A DNA stretch of 64,000 nt. Source: an uncultured Oscillibacter sp. (lineage in GTDB: Bacteria; Bacillota; Clostridia; Oscillospirales; Oscillospiraceae). The position numbers and the translations under genes were made by a program. The notes beneath the pieces were generated by a model. The model did no database searches. It had not been told where the DNA came from and saw only the letters and a program-made list of their open reading frames with translations. Each line of letters opens with the position of its first letter. The stretch's first letter is position 1. The stretch spans positions 62,001-126,000 of the forward strand of contig UQVS01000001.1 in NCBI GenBank assembly GCA_900544615.1, read 5' to 3'. This document shows positions 7,932 through 16,362 of this stretch, one piece after another.

Positions 7932-9374
7932 TCAGAACCTGACCTTTTCGGCAAGATAGCTCTTTACCTGATCGATAGGAATCCGCACCTGCTCCATGGT
8001 GTCGCGCTCCCGGATGGTAACGCAGTGGTCGGCAGGGGTGTTCTCATCACCCACGGTGTTGAAGTCCAGCGTGATGCAGAACGGAGTGCCGATCTCGTCC
8101 TGACGGCGATAGCGCTTGCCGATGGAGCCGGTCTCGTCGTAGTCCACCATGAAGTCCTTGGACAACTCGTTGTACAGCTCCATGGCAGGGCCGGCCAGAA
8201 CCTCCTTCTTGCTCAGGGGCAGGATGGCCGCCTTGAAGGGCGCCAGCGCGGGGTGGAAGTGCATGACCACGCGGACATCGTCCTTGCCGTTCTTATCCTG
8301 ACCCACGACTTCTTCATCGTAAGCGTCGCACAGGACGGCCAGCACGCTGCGCTCTACGCCCAGAGAAGGCTCGATGACATAGGGGATATACTCCACCATA
8401 TCCTTGCCCTCGCCCTCGCGGTAGACCAGCTTCTGGCCGCTGACGTTGGAGTGCTGGGTCAGGTCGTAGTCGGTACGGTCGGCCACGCCCCACAGCTCGC
8501 CCCAGCCAAAGGGGAACAGGAACTCAAAGTCCGTGGTGGCCTTGGAATAGAAGCACAGCTCCTCAGGATCGTGGTCACGGAGCCGGAGATTCTCATCCTT
8601 CAGGCCGATGGACAGCAGCCAGTTGTGGCAGAAGGTGCGCCAGTAGTTGAACCACTCCAGATCAGTGCCGGGCTTGCAGAAGAATTCCAGCTCCATCTGC
8701 TCGAATTCCCGGACGCGGAAGATGAAGTTGCCCGGCGTGATCTCGTTGCGGAAGGACTTACCGATCTGGCCGATGCCGAAGGGCAGCTTCTTCCGGGTGG
8801 TACGCTGGACGTTGTTGAAGTTCACGAAAATACCCTGAGCCGTTTCAGGACGGAGGTACACCGTGTTCTTGGCATCCTCGGTAACGCCCTGGAAAGTCTT
8901 GAACATCAGGTTGAACTGGCGGATGTCGGTGAAGTTGTGCTTGCCGCAGGTGGGGCAGGGAATGTTGTGCTCTTCGATGAAGTCCTTCATCTCCTGCTGG
9001 GAGAAAGCGTCCACCGCCTTGGGCAGCTCAAACCCCGTCTCAGCGCACCAGTCCTCAATCAGCTTATCGGCCCGGAACCGCTCATGGCACTCCCGGCAGT
9101 CCATCAGAGGATCGGAGAAACCGCTGAGGTGGCCGCTGGCCACCCACGTCTGGGGATTCATGAGGATGGCGGCGTCCAGACCCACGTTGTAGGGGTTCTC
9201 CTGCACGAATTTCTTCCACCATGCGTTCTTGATGTTCTTTTTCAGCTCCGCGCCGAGAGGGCCGTAGTCCCAGGTGTTGGCGAGGCCGCCGTAGATTTCG
9301 CTGCCGGGGAATACAAAGCCCCGGTTTTTGCACAGGGCAACAATTTTGTCCATGGTCTTTTCCGTGTTGTTCAT
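7932..9374 (-). CDS. glyQS: Glycyl-tRNA synthetase, single-chain class II
   Basis: 480 residues, the single-polypeptide dimeric type rather than alpha2beta2. Visible class II features are motif 2 around FRNEITPGNFIFRVREFEQMELEFF (from about residue 208) and motif 3 with GLGVERS-like SLGVERSVLAVL near residue 358. A treble-clef-like C-P-T-C (about 147-150) and a C-R-E-C element lie in the insertion before motif 2. It charges tRNA-Gly. ATG 9374 follows AGAAGGAG. Expression is governed by the T-box leader immediately upstream. A second copy of its 3' end lies 210 bases downstream. Confidence 0.95.
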   Translation of the reverse strand: MNNTEKTMDKIVALCKNRGFVFPGSEIYGGLANTWDYGPLGAELKKNIKNAWWKKFVQENPYNVGLDAAILMNPQTWVASGHLSGFSDPLMDCRECHERFRADKLIEDWCAETGFELPKAVDAFSQQEMKDFIEEHNIPCPTCGKHNFTDIRQFNLMFKTFQGVTEDAKNTVYLRPETAQGIFVNFNNVQRTTRKKLPFGIGQIGKSFRNEITPGNFIFRVREFEQMELEFFCKPGTDLEWFNYWRTFCHNWLLSIGLKDENLRLRDHDPEELCFYSKATTDFEFLFPFGWGELWGVADRTDYDLTQHSNVSGQKLVYREGEGKDMVEYIPYVIEPSLGVERSVLAVLCDAYDEEVVGQDKNGKDDVRVVMHFHPALAPFKAAILPLSKKEVLAGPAMELYNELSKDFMVDYDETGSIGKRYRRQDEIGTPFCITLDFNTVGDENTPADHCVTIRERDTMEQVRIPIDQVKSYLAEKVRF

Positions 9375-9394
9375 GATCCGATCTCCTTCTGTCC

Positions 9395-9668
9395 TGAAAT
9401 AGACTTTTTCTGGCTCAGACGCGTCGTATCAAAGCAAAAAAACGCCCTGAGCCGCTTTCCGGCTCAGGGCGAGTTACGCATAACCCGTGGTTCCACCTGA
9501 ATTCCCCGTTGGAGGCGGGGCACTTCGTTCCCGATAACGGCGAGGTCCGGCGCAGCATTTCCGCCGCGCAGCTCCAGAGCGCCATCCCGTTTTTCCCGGA
9601 GGAGCTTTCACCGGCCGCTCCCTCTCTGTGCCTTTTGAAAACGGAACTTCTCTGTCACAGCTTTTACT
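9395..9668 (-). promoter_or_regulatory. T-box leader of glyQS
   Basis: On the minus strand the leader carries the Stem I consensus AGAGAG (9627-9622), the T-box sequence AGGTGGAACCACG (9499-9487), and a terminator hairpin of 11 bp (9471-9461 with 9453-9443) followed by seven U. The known mechanism is that uncharged tRNA pairs with the specifier and with the T-box bulge, favouring antitermination. The glycine specificity is inferred from the downstream gene; I could not fix the specifier triplet with confidence. Confidence 0.9.
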
Positions 9669-9673
9669 CGGTC

Positions 9674-9702
9674 ACTGTAGCACGGTTTTTTACCATTGTC
9701 AA
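9674..9702 (-). promoter_or_regulatory. Promoter of the glyQS T-box transcript
   Basis: Minus strand: perfect TTGACA (9702-9697), 17 bases, TACAGT (9679-9674). Transcription would begin about 9668. Between this promoter and the jag terminator (9703-9820) I see nothing else. Confidence 0.8.
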
Positions 9703-9820
9703 GGAAAACCCCGCAAAAGAGCAGAAATTTGCATGGAACCGCAGAAAAAGGGCCGCGTTTTTCCACAATGTTGAAACAAATTGGGAAAACCGGAATCATT
9801 TGTCTGAATGTCCTCTTTCC

Positions 9821-9860
9821 GAAAGAAAACCGCCCTGCCGAAACGACAGAGCGGTTTTTT
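9821..9860. terminator. Terminator downstream of jag (works in both directions)
   Basis: Arms 9830-9839 and 9845-9854 pair with G-U wobbles (CCGCCCTGCC with GACAGAGCGG). Six T follow on the plus strand, and a T-rich GTTTTCTTTC follows on the minus strand. Confidence 0.7.
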
Positions 9861-9867
9861 ATGCAAT

Positions 9868-10707
9868 TTACTTGCTTTCCCGGTCAAAGGCCACAATCAC
9901 CCGGCGATTGGGGTCCACGCCGGTGGAATAGGTGGTGACGCCGGGAACATCCTGCAATGCCGTGTGGATCACATGGCGCTCATAGGCGTTCATCGGCTCC
10001 AGTGTGACGCTGCGGCGGTACTTGACCACCTTGGCCGCCACCTTGTTGGCCAGCCGTTCCAGACTCTGCTCCCGCTTGGCCCGGTAATTTTCCGCGTCCA
10101 GCTGGACACGGACCCGGCTGCCGGTGCGGTTGACAGAGTAGCTGGTGAGCTGCTGGATGGCGTCCAGCGTCTCGCCCCGGCGGCCGATGATGGCCCCAAG
10201 GCCCTGTCCTTCCAGAATGACCTTATAGCGGCCCCTTTCCGGGAGGTACACCTTCACCTCGGCGGTGACCTCCATCTGCTGAAGAAGGCCGGAGAGGAAC
10301 TTTTTGATCTCCTGTGCGCGGTCGTCGTTGACTTCCTCGCCCAGATCCGCCGGTGCGGCAGGAGCTTCCGCCGTCTGGGGAACTTCCTTCTTCACCGGCG
10401 CTTCCCGGCGCTGAGGCTTTTCCACCGGTTTCTTTTCCGTCCGGGGCTTGTCCGCCTTCGGCCTTTCAGCCCTGGGCTTTTCCTCCCGGATCTTTTCCAC
10501 AACCTTGGGCTGCTCCGGGGCGGGTTCATCATCTTCGCCGTAGCTGACGCGAACCTTGGCGGGACAGCTGCCCAGACCCAGGAAGCCGGCCTTGGCCCGC
10601 TCCAGAATCTCCACAGACACATCGTCCCGATCCAGCTTCAGCTGCTCCAGCGCGCGGCTGATGGCCTCGTCCTCGGTTTTGCCCGTTACATCGATAAACT
10701 GTCTCAT
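9868..10707 (-). CDS. khpB: Jag / KhpB RNA-binding protein
   Basis: 279 residues in the order Jag-N domain (1-50, ERAKAGFLGLGS), a long charged and proline-rich linker (about 55-130), a KH domain with GAIIGRRGETLDAI (about 180-193) and an R3H domain with NAYERHVIHTAL (about 240). KhpB binds RNA with KhpA and influences cell elongation and division in Gram-positive bacteria. It is the last gene of the rpmH-rnpA-yidD-yidC-jag cluster and starts 10 bases after yidC stops. The linker is longer and more repetitive (E-K-P-R/K-P) than in many homologues. Confidence 0.93.
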   Translation of the reverse strand: MRQFIDVTGKTEDEAISRALEQLKLDRDDVSVEILERAKAGFLGLGSCPAKVRVSYGEDDEPAPEQPKVVEKIREEKPRAERPKADKPRTEKKPVEKPQRREAPVKKEVPQTAEAPAAPADLGEEVNDDRAQEIKKFLSGLLQQMEVTAEVKVYLPERGRYKVILEGQGLGAIIGRRGETLDAIQQLTSYSVNRTGSRVRVQLDAENYRAKREQSLERLANKVAAKVVKYRRSVTLEPMNAYERHVIHTALQDVPGVTTYSTGVDPNRRVIVAFDRESK

Positions 10708-10716
10708 AACGGCTCC

Positions 10717-11874
10717 TTATTTCGTTTCGTCATAGCGGTCCGCCTTGTAGGACCGGCCGCGGGCATAGGGGCGGTCACCCACCCGTCCGGCCTCGGTGGT
10801 GCTGGTGGCAGCCTTGGCGGCCTTGGCGGCTTTGGCATCCTGTGCAGCCTGCTGCTTTTCCCGCAGGGTCTTTTTCTTCTGCTCTTCCTGCTTTTGCAGC
10901 TCCTGCTGACGGCGGCCTTCCTCCATGCGCTTCTGGCGTTCCGCCTGCCGCGCCTGGAAACGGGCCTCTTCCTCAGCTTCCATCTTGGCGTTGAGGGTCT
11001 TATTCAGAACAAGCTCCTGAATCAGAGAGAACACGCTCTGGGCGATCCAGTACACGCCCAATGCTGCGGGCATGATGAAAGCAATGTACACGCTCATCAG
11101 AGGCATCATGTACATCATGGACTTCATGGAGGCGGCGCTGGCGTCAGCCTGCTGGGGCTGGGCGCTCATGGTGATCTTGCTGAGGATGAACTGGGACAGG
11201 CCGGACAGAATGGGGATCAGGATCACGCCGATCACTGCCCATGTGAACGTAAAGTTCTTGATGAACTCCCAGGGCGTGGCCGTCAGGTCAAGACCAAGGA
11301 AGTTGTAGTTCACGTTGAACCAGCCGTCCGGCGTGGCAAGACCCATCTCCTGCACGGCCTTCACCAGATTGATCTGGCCGTAGGAGGCCAGCTGGGTGAA
11401 GCCGTTTTTCACGATGGCTTCGCCAGCCTTATCAAACTGGACAATGTTGGCCATGTTGACGCCGGCCTTGGTGGCAGTCTGGATCAGGGTCTCCACCGCA
11501 GATGCCGGCAGCATCATGAAATGGGTGATGGGCTGACGGATGATGGAGTACAGAGCAATGAGGATGGGGAAGGGGATCATTGTCCAGAGACAGCCGCTCA
11601 TGGGATTGATCCCCTCTTCGGCGTAGAGCTTCTGCATCTCCTCATTCATTTTTACCTGGTTGTTGGCATAGCGCTTCTGGATATCCTTCATCTGCCCGCT
11701 GAGACGGTTCATCCGCAGCATGCTCTTCTTGGACTTCATCTGGAAGGGCAGCATGATGAGCTTGATCACCAGCGTAAACAGGATCAGGGCCACGCCGTAG
11801 GAACCCGTCAGGTTATAGAACAGACGGACCAGCCAGGCAAAGGGTACGCAAATGTAGTAGCCAATGGTGGACAT
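10717..11874 (-). CDS. yidC: YidC/OxaA membrane protein insertase
   Basis: 385 residues. It lacks the large periplasmic domain, as is usual for Gram-positive YidC. Features are a first hydrophobic segment, then SYGVALILFTLVIKLIMLPF (about residues 25-44), a charged cytoplasmic hairpin with QMKSKKSMLRM, further segments near 92-115, 215-235 and 265-300, and a long basic Gln/Glu/Lys-rich tail. It inserts membrane proteins on its own or with SecYEG. It sits between yidD and jag as in most Firmicutes. An extra stretch of about 80 residues between the second and third segments is longer than in Bacillus SpoIIIJ. Confidence 0.93.
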   Translation of the reverse strand: MSTIGYYICVPFAWLVRLFYNLTGSYGVALILFTLVIKLIMLPFQMKSKKSMLRMNRLSGQMKDIQKRYANNQVKMNEEMQKLYAEEGINPMSGCLWTMIPFPILIALYSIIRQPITHFMMLPASAVETLIQTATKAGVNMANIVQFDKAGEAIVKNGFTQLASYGQINLVKAVQEMGLATPDGWFNVNYNFLGLDLTATPWEFIKNFTFTWAVIGVILIPILSGLSQFILSKITMSAQPQQADASAASMKSMMYMMPLMSVYIAFIMPAALGVYWIAQSVFSLIQELVLNKTLNAKMEAEEEARFQARQAERQKRMEEGRRQQELQKQEEQKKKTLREKQQAAQDAKAAKAAKAATSTTEAGRVGDRPYARGRSYKADRYDETK

Positions 11875-11903
11875 TCTTGTTTTTCCTCCGATATTCTTTT
11901 GAA

Positions 11904-12113
11904 TCAGGGAACAGGATCGTAACCGCCTTTGTGGAAGGGATTGCAGCGCAGAATACGGCGGAAAGCCAGCCAGCCGCCCTTCAGGGCGCCGTACTTTTCA
12001 ATGGCCTCCAGCGCGTATTGGGAGCAGGTGGGGGTAAAACGGCAGCAGGGGGGACGGAAAGGGGAAATGGCAGCGCGGTAAAACCGCACCAGCGCCAGCA
12101 GGATCTGCTTCAT
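11904..12113 (-). CDS. yidD: Membrane protein insertion efficiency factor YidD
   Basis: 69 residues with the conserved pattern RFYRAAISPF, then PCCRFTPTCSQYALEAIEKYG and GGWLAFRRILRCNPFHKGGYDPVP. YidD is a small membrane-associated protein thought to help YidC-dependent insertion. Its ATG at 12113 overlaps the rnpA stop (ATGA), indicating translational coupling. An upstream in-frame start would lie inside rnpA and is less likely. Confidence 0.93.
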   Translation of the reverse strand: MKQILLALVRFYRAAISPFRPPCCRFTPTCSQYALEAIEKYGALKGGWLAFRRILRCNPFHKGGYDPVP

Positions 12114-12454
12114 TGCGCTTCCTCCAGCAGATCCAGCTTCCGGCAGAGCTTGAGAAACTGCTTCTGGATCTCCGGCCACGGGGCGTGGGCCGTTCGTACC
12201 CGCGCCACCAGAATGATATCATAGCCCTGCTTCAATTCCGGCGTATGGAGACGGTAGACCTCTCGCAGACGGCGGCGGCAGCGGTTGCGTACCACAGCGT
12301 GGCCCAGCTTGGTGGAGGATACCAGCCCCAAACGGTTGTGTCCCAGACGGTTTTTCCGGCAGTACAGCACCATGGTAGGACAGACTGCCGACGCGCCTTT
12401 CTGATACAGCCGCCGGAATTCATAGTTTTCTTTCAGCGTCACCGCTGCTTTCAT
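12110..12454 (-). CDS. rnpA: Ribonuclease P protein component
   Basis: 114 residues with the RnpA pattern: aromatic N-terminus L-K-E-N-Y-E-F-R-R-L-Y, then NRLGLVSSTKLGHAVVRNRCRRRLREVYR (the RNR helix, around residues 40-70), and D-I-I-L-V-A-R. It is the protein cofactor of RNase P, which trims the 5' leader from tRNAs. ATG 12454 is used. It follows rpmH by 145 bases without a visible terminator and overlaps yidD by four bases. Confidence 0.95.
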   Translation of the reverse strand: MKAAVTLKENYEFRRLYQKGASAVCPTMVLYCRKNRLGHNRLGLVSSTKLGHAVVRNRCRRRLREVYRLHTPELKQGYDIILVARVRTAHAPWPEIQKQFLKLCRKLDLLEEAQ

Positions 12455-12599
12455 GGTCTTTTCCCTGTCCTTTCCGCCTGAAGCAACGTCCTGTCTGTTC
12501 CGTAAATTTTCCCGGATACAATTCCAGGGACGGAGGACGCTTGCTGTCCCACCGTCCCTAAAGGACATTGTTCAGGTGTCTCCCGCGCATGAACCCTTC

Positions 12600-12740
12600 T
12601 TAGTAGCTCAGGCGGGCACGGCCCTTGGCGCGGCGGCGAGCCAGGACCTTACGGCCGTTGGCGGTAGCCATTCTCTTGCGGAAGCCGTGGACCTTCTGGC
12701 CGTGGAGCTTCTTGGGCTGATAGGTACGTTTCGTTGCCAT
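12600..12740 (-). CDS. rpmH: 50S ribosomal protein L34
   Basis: 46 residues, almost all basic: MATKRTYQPKKLHGQKVHGF followed by R-K-R-M-A-T-A-N-G-R-K-V-L-A-R-R-R. This is the full L34 signature. AGGAGG lies eight bases before ATG 12740. It is the first gene of the cluster that diverges from dnaA. Confidence 0.97.
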   Translation of the reverse strand: MATKRTYQPKKLHGQKVHGFRKRMATANGRKVLARRRAKGRARLSY

Positions 12741-12853
12741 GTTGAGACACCTCCTGTCAGATTTCCGTCCGCCTTGCGGCGGCATTTACTCGACACCGCT
12801 GCATAGCAGCGGAGCAGTAAGCATAGTATATGCGTATTTGCAACGCACCGATT

Positions 12854-12882
12854 AGTATACAGACTTTTTCAATTTCTGTCAA
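12854..12882 (-). promoter_or_regulatory. Promoter of the rpmH-rnpA-yidD-yidC-jag operon
   Basis: Minus strand: perfect TTGACA (12882-12877), 17 bases, TATACT (12859-12854). The start of transcription would be about 12847, leaving a leader of about 105 bases before rpmH. The divergent dnaA promoter is 147 bases away. No perfect DnaA boxes are visible in the 12741-13103 spacer. Confidence 0.85.
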
Positions 12883-13028
12883 GAAAAAGTTGCCCTTTTT
12901 TCAGAAAATCTCATCATTTTCACCTTCTTCCTTCGGTTTTATACAGATATGGTATGTTTTCTGTGTAGGATTCCCATATTTTGTTACAGACATCTTCAAA
13001 AAATTGATCTTTATAATTAGAATAAGTG

Positions 13029-13057
13029 TTGCCTGCGGTCTGAATTTTTGGTATAAT
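13029..13057 (+). promoter_or_regulatory. dnaA promoter
   Basis: TTGCCT (13029-13034), 17 bases, perfect TATAAT (13052-13057), about 46 bases before the dnaA start. Confidence 0.8.
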
Positions 13058-13103
13058 ATATTGCACGATTTTGACCTTTAATCTACAAGAGAGGTGTTTC
13101 CAT

Positions 13104-14423
13104 TTGAATTCTGTCGCTGACGTATGGATCAACGTCCTTCAGCAGCTGAAGAAGGATCTCTCGGAAACCACCATCACCACATGGTTCGATGAACTAACGG
13201 CGGTGGACATCCGGGACAATACCTTCTATCTATACTGCCCCAACGACTTCAAAAAACGATATATTGAATCCCTGTTCGTCAAAAACATCAAGGCCGTACT
13301 TCTGGATGTGTTTTCCGTGGAGTTTGAGGTGAAGATCCTGGATGCGGACGAACTGGCTGAGTTCAACGGGAAGGTGGTCACCGCGCACATCAGCGAGCGG
13401 TTCACCTCCGCAGAGTTCACCTTCGATACCTTCGTGGTAGGCCCCAGCAACAAGCTGGCCTACGCCGCCTCCATGGCAGTGGCGGAGCATCCTGCCAAGA
13501 ACTACAACCCCCTGCTGATCTACGGCGACTCCGGCTTGGGCAAGACGCACCTGCTGTACGCCATTGCCAACGTCATCCGGAAAAACGACCGCAACGCCAA
13601 GATCGTCTACATCAAGGGCGACGACTTCATCAACGAATTCATCGAGCTGATCCGGGCTGGCCGGGGCAGCGAATTCCGGGCCAAGTACCGGGAAGCCGAC
13701 CTGCTGCTGGTGGACGACGTGCAGTTTGTGGCCGGCAAGGAGCAGGTGCAGAACGAGTTCTTCCATACTTTCAATAACCTGTACGAATCCGGCAAGCAGA
13801 TCGTACTGACCTCGGATCGTCCGCCCTCTGAGATGACGCTGCTGGACGACCGTCTCCGCACCCGGTTCGAGTGGGGCCTGCTGGCAGACGTAACACCTCC
13901 TGATTTTGAGACCCGTCTGGCCATCGTAAAGAACAAGGCCGTGGCGCTGGGAATGGATCTGCCGGACAAGATCGCCAGCTACATTGCGGAAAACGTCACC
14001 GCCAACGTCCGGCAGCTGGAAGGCACCGTCAACAAGATCCTTGCCTACAAGGATCTGTTGGGCAACGAGGCCGACGAGGCCACCGTTACCCGCGCCATGC
14101 AGGATATTCTGAAAAAGAGCAACGAGTACATTCCCACCCCGGACAACATCCTCGATTACATCAGCAAATACTACGGGATTGAAAAAGAAATCATCTGCGG
14201 CCAGCAGCGGGTAAAGGACGCCGTGGCCGCCCGGCAGATCGCCATGTATCTGATCCGCAGCATGACCAATCTGCCGGTGGTGGAAATCGGCAAGGTATTC
14301 GACAACCGGGATCACTCCACTGTACTCTATTCTCTGAAGCAGGTCGAAAAGCAGATGAAGAAGGATCCCTCTTTTGCCGAGACGGTGAAAGAGATCAAAA
14401 CCAATATCAACAACCGGCATTAA
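13104..14423 (+). CDS. dnaA: Chromosomal replication initiator DnaA
   Basis: 439 residues. Domain I at the N-terminus (W-I-N-V-L-Q-Q-L-K-K-D-L), AAA+ domain with Walker A GDSGLGKTH (about 141-149), Walker B LLLVDDVQF (about 200), and a C-terminal DNA-binding domain with the DHSTVLYSL signature (about 403-411). It binds DnaA boxes and melts the origin. The start chosen is TTG at 13104, because GAGAGGTG sits 7 bases before it; an earlier TTG at 13071 lies almost on the transcription start and lacks a ribosome site. The putative origin follows immediately downstream. Confidence 0.97.
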   Translation: MNSVADVWINVLQQLKKDLSETTITTWFDELTAVDIRDNTFYLYCPNDFKKRYIESLFVKNIKAVLLDVFSVEFEVKILDADELAEFNGKVVTAHISERFTSAEFTFDTFVVGPSNKLAYAASMAVAEHPAKNYNPLLIYGDSGLGKTHLLYAIANVIRKNDRNAKIVYIKGDDFINEFIELIRAGRGSEFRAKYREADLLLVDDVQFVAGKEQVQNEFFHTFNNLYESGKQIVLTSDRPPSEMTLLDDRLRTRFEWGLLADVTPPDFETRLAIVKNKAVALGMDLPDKIASYIAENVTANVRQLEGTVNKILAYKDLLGNEADEATVTRAMQDILKKSNEYIPTPDNILDYISKYYGIEKEIICGQQRVKDAVAARQIAMYLIRSMTNLPVVEIGKVFDNRDHSTVLYSLKQVEKQMKKDPSFAETVKEIKTNINNRH

Positions 14424-14827
14424 AGGGGTCTGCCTGCACCGTTTTTATACAATTCGTATACTTTCTTTTTCCACATTTTCCGTTTAAAAGGAAAACTGTT
14501 CCTGTGGAAAAAGAAGCCGGTGGAAAAACCATCCCTTTCTACCATTTTTTCTCCACAAGCTGCGTGGAAGCTTTTTTCCTTGCACTGTAAGGAATTTTTC
14601 GGCTTTTCCACATTTTTTTACACTACGAATACTTACTGCTAAAAACTTTTATGTTTCTTTTTTTAGAGAAAACAGAGAGCATCAGGAAAAAGATACGGAA
14701 TCTGGCAGAACCCTGTCTGCATGACGCCTGATTACGCGCTCCGGCCCCTCTAAATACACGGCAGCTGTTGAAAAATTTTCAACAGGCTGGCTAACCCTCC
14801 ATATGAAATAGAAAGGAAGCGGCTCTT
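14424..14827 (+). other. oriC: Probable replication origin (oriC) between dnaA and dnaN
   Basis: A 404-base gene-free, AT-rich spacer. Three exact TTTTCCACA-type DnaA boxes: 14467-14475 (plus), 14503-14511 (minus) and 14604-14612 (plus). Weaker boxes lie at 14519-14527 and 14549-14557. The last box is followed by a T-rich stretch (14613-14670) that could be the unwinding element. The dnaA-dnaN location matches many Firmicutes. The functional origin has not been demonstrated from this sequence. Confidence 0.75.
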
Positions 14828-15943
14828 ATGATCAAATTTTCCTGTGAAAAGGTTTTTCTGCAAAACGCCATCGCTGTCACCAGCCGCGCCGTGGCTCAGA
14901 AAAGCTCCATTCCGGCTCTGGAGGGCCTGCTGCTCCATGCGGATCAGCAACTGACCATCTCCGGCTACAATATGCAGACCGGCATCCGCACCAACGTGTT
15001 TGCCAACGTGGTGGAGGGCGGCGACATTGTGTTGAACGCCCGCCTGTTTGGCGACATCATCCGCCGGATGCCCGACGACATGATCACCTTTACGGCAGAC
15101 GAGAAGATGATGGTTCACGTCTCCTGCGGCGATGCGGACTTCGACATTCTGGGCCTGTCCGCCGCAGATTACCCGGATCTTCCTGAAGTGGAAGATGAGT
15201 ATGCCGTTTCCATGCAGCAAAAGGTGCTGCGGAGCATGATTGAAGAGGTGGCATTTGCTGTCTCCACCAATGAGAGCCGCCCGGTCCACACCGGCGCCCT
15301 CTTTGAGATCGCCGATATGTGCCTGAACATGGTAGCGGTGGACGGGTTCCGTCTGGCATTCCGGCGGGAGAAGCTGGAAAAGCTGGAGGGCGGCGCGTTT
15401 TCCTTCGTCTGCCCCGGCTCCGCTCTCAACGAGGTCAAGAGCATCTGCGGCGACACGGAGGATCTGGTGACCATCACGCTGGGCAAGCGGCACATCCTCT
15501 TTGAGATCGGCGACACCCAGCTGATCTGCCGCCGTCTGGAAGGCGAATTCCTGGACTACAAGAACGCTATCCCCCGGAAGAATCCCATTCAGATCACGGT
15601 GGAGACCAAGGCCCTGATCGAGAGCATTGACCGTGTGTCCGTGGTGATCTCCGACAAGCTGAAAAGCCCGGTGCGGTGCCTCTTTGACCATGATAAGGTG
15701 ATGCTCTCCGCTAAAACCGGCAACGGCGAGGCCAAGGACGTGTGTCGTGTCATCGGCGACGGCAACAAGCTGGAGATCGGCTTCAACAACCGCTATCTCA
15801 TGGAAGCCCTGCGGTATGCCCCGGCAGAAAAGGTGAAGATTGAGCTGAACACCGGCGTTTCCCCGGCCATCATCGTCCCCGTGGAGGGGGATGAGAACTT
15901 CCTTTATATGGTGCTGCCGGTGCGGCTGAAAAGTGCGGAGTAA
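14828..15943 (+). CDS. dnaN: DNA polymerase III beta subunit (sliding clamp)
   Basis: 371 residues with the three-repeat clamp architecture. It begins MIKFSCEKVFLQNAIAVTSR, has central features such as NESRPVHTGALFE (about residue 140) and VAVDGFRLAFRR, and ends with the conserved Y-M-V-L-P-V-R-L. The clamp tethers polymerase to DNA and recruits many repair proteins. AGAAAGGAAG precedes ATG 14828. It is the first gene after the probable origin and leads a plus-strand run through recF to gyrA. Confidence 0.97.
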   Translation: MIKFSCEKVFLQNAIAVTSRAVAQKSSIPALEGLLLHADQQLTISGYNMQTGIRTNVFANVVEGGDIVLNARLFGDIIRRMPDDMITFTADEKMMVHVSCGDADFDILGLSAADYPDLPEVEDEYAVSMQQKVLRSMIEEVAFAVSTNESRPVHTGALFEIADMCLNMVAVDGFRLAFRREKLEKLEGGAFSFVCPGSALNEVKSICGDTEDLVTITLGKRHILFEIGDTQLICRRLEGEFLDYKNAIPRKNPIQITVETKALIESIDRVSVVISDKLKSPVRCLFDHDKVMLSAKTGNGEAKDVCRVIGDGNKLEIGFNNRYLMEALRYAPAEKVKIELNTGVSPAIIVPVEGDENFLYMVLPVRLKSAE

Positions 15944-15955
15944 GGAGATTCAGAA

Positions 15956-16150
15956 ATGAAAAGAATCATCTATTATGTATGGGCGATTCTTGTACTTTTT
16001 TCTGTTGCTCTTGGTATTGTTGGCTTGGTCATGCAAAAGAATTACAATCCGGCAGGCGATACCGTATCAATCATCTCTGATGTGATCTTTTATGCTGCAA
16101 TTATTTGCTATATAGCATGGAAAATCATAGGAAAGAAGAAACCGTCATGA
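15956..16150 (+). CDS. Small two-helix membrane protein between dnaN and yaaA
   Basis: 64 residues, ATG 15956 preceded by AAGGAGA. Two hydrophobic segments (about 5-26 and 38-57) and a basic C-terminus G-K-K-K-P-S. Base use is AT-richer than dnaN and recF. Its stop overlaps the next gene's ATG (ATGA), so it is translated as part of the dnaN-recF operon. I do not recognise the family. Insertion of a membrane gene in this otherwise constant order is unusual. Confidence 0.65.
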   Translation: MKRIIYYVWAILVLFSVALGIVGLVMQKNYNPAGDTVSIISDVIFYAAIICYIAWKIIGKKKPS

Positions 16151-16362
16151 AAACAATGACCATTACAACGGAATACATCAAGCTTCAGGATCTTCTGAAG
16201 CTGGCCAACGCCGTGGAGACCGGCGGCGAAGCAAAGGAGTGCATCCAGAGCGGCGAGGTGCTGGTAAACGGCGAGGTCTGCACCATGCGGGGAAAGAAGA
16301 TCCACCCCGGCGATACGGTGACCTTCCAAAATCAGGAATACGCGGCAGCTTATGCGGATTGA
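16147..16362 (+). CDS. yaaA: S4-domain RNA-binding protein YaaA
   Basis: 71 residues forming one S4 domain: Y-I-K-L-Q-D-L-L-K-L, then E-C-I-Q-S-G-E-V-L-V-N-G-E and RGKKIHPGDTV. This is the small S4 protein found between dnaN and recF in Firmicutes; it is presumed to bind structured RNA, possibly the ribosome. ATG 16147 overlaps the upstream stop. Its own stop lies 11 bases inside recF, so the three genes are translationally coupled. An alternative start is ATG 16156. Confidence 0.9.
   Translation: MKTMTITTEYIKLQDLLKLANAVETGGEAKECIQSGEVLVNGEVCTMRGKKIHPGDTVTFQNQEYAAAYAD

Noticed and set aside
9808..11922. Long plus-strand frame across jag and yidC
   Set aside because: It lies antisense to two certain genes and crosses both, so it is an artefact.
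12741..13103. DnaA-box cluster before dnaA
   Set aside because: No TTATCCACA or TTTTCCACA match was found on either strand; only the two divergent promoters are supported.
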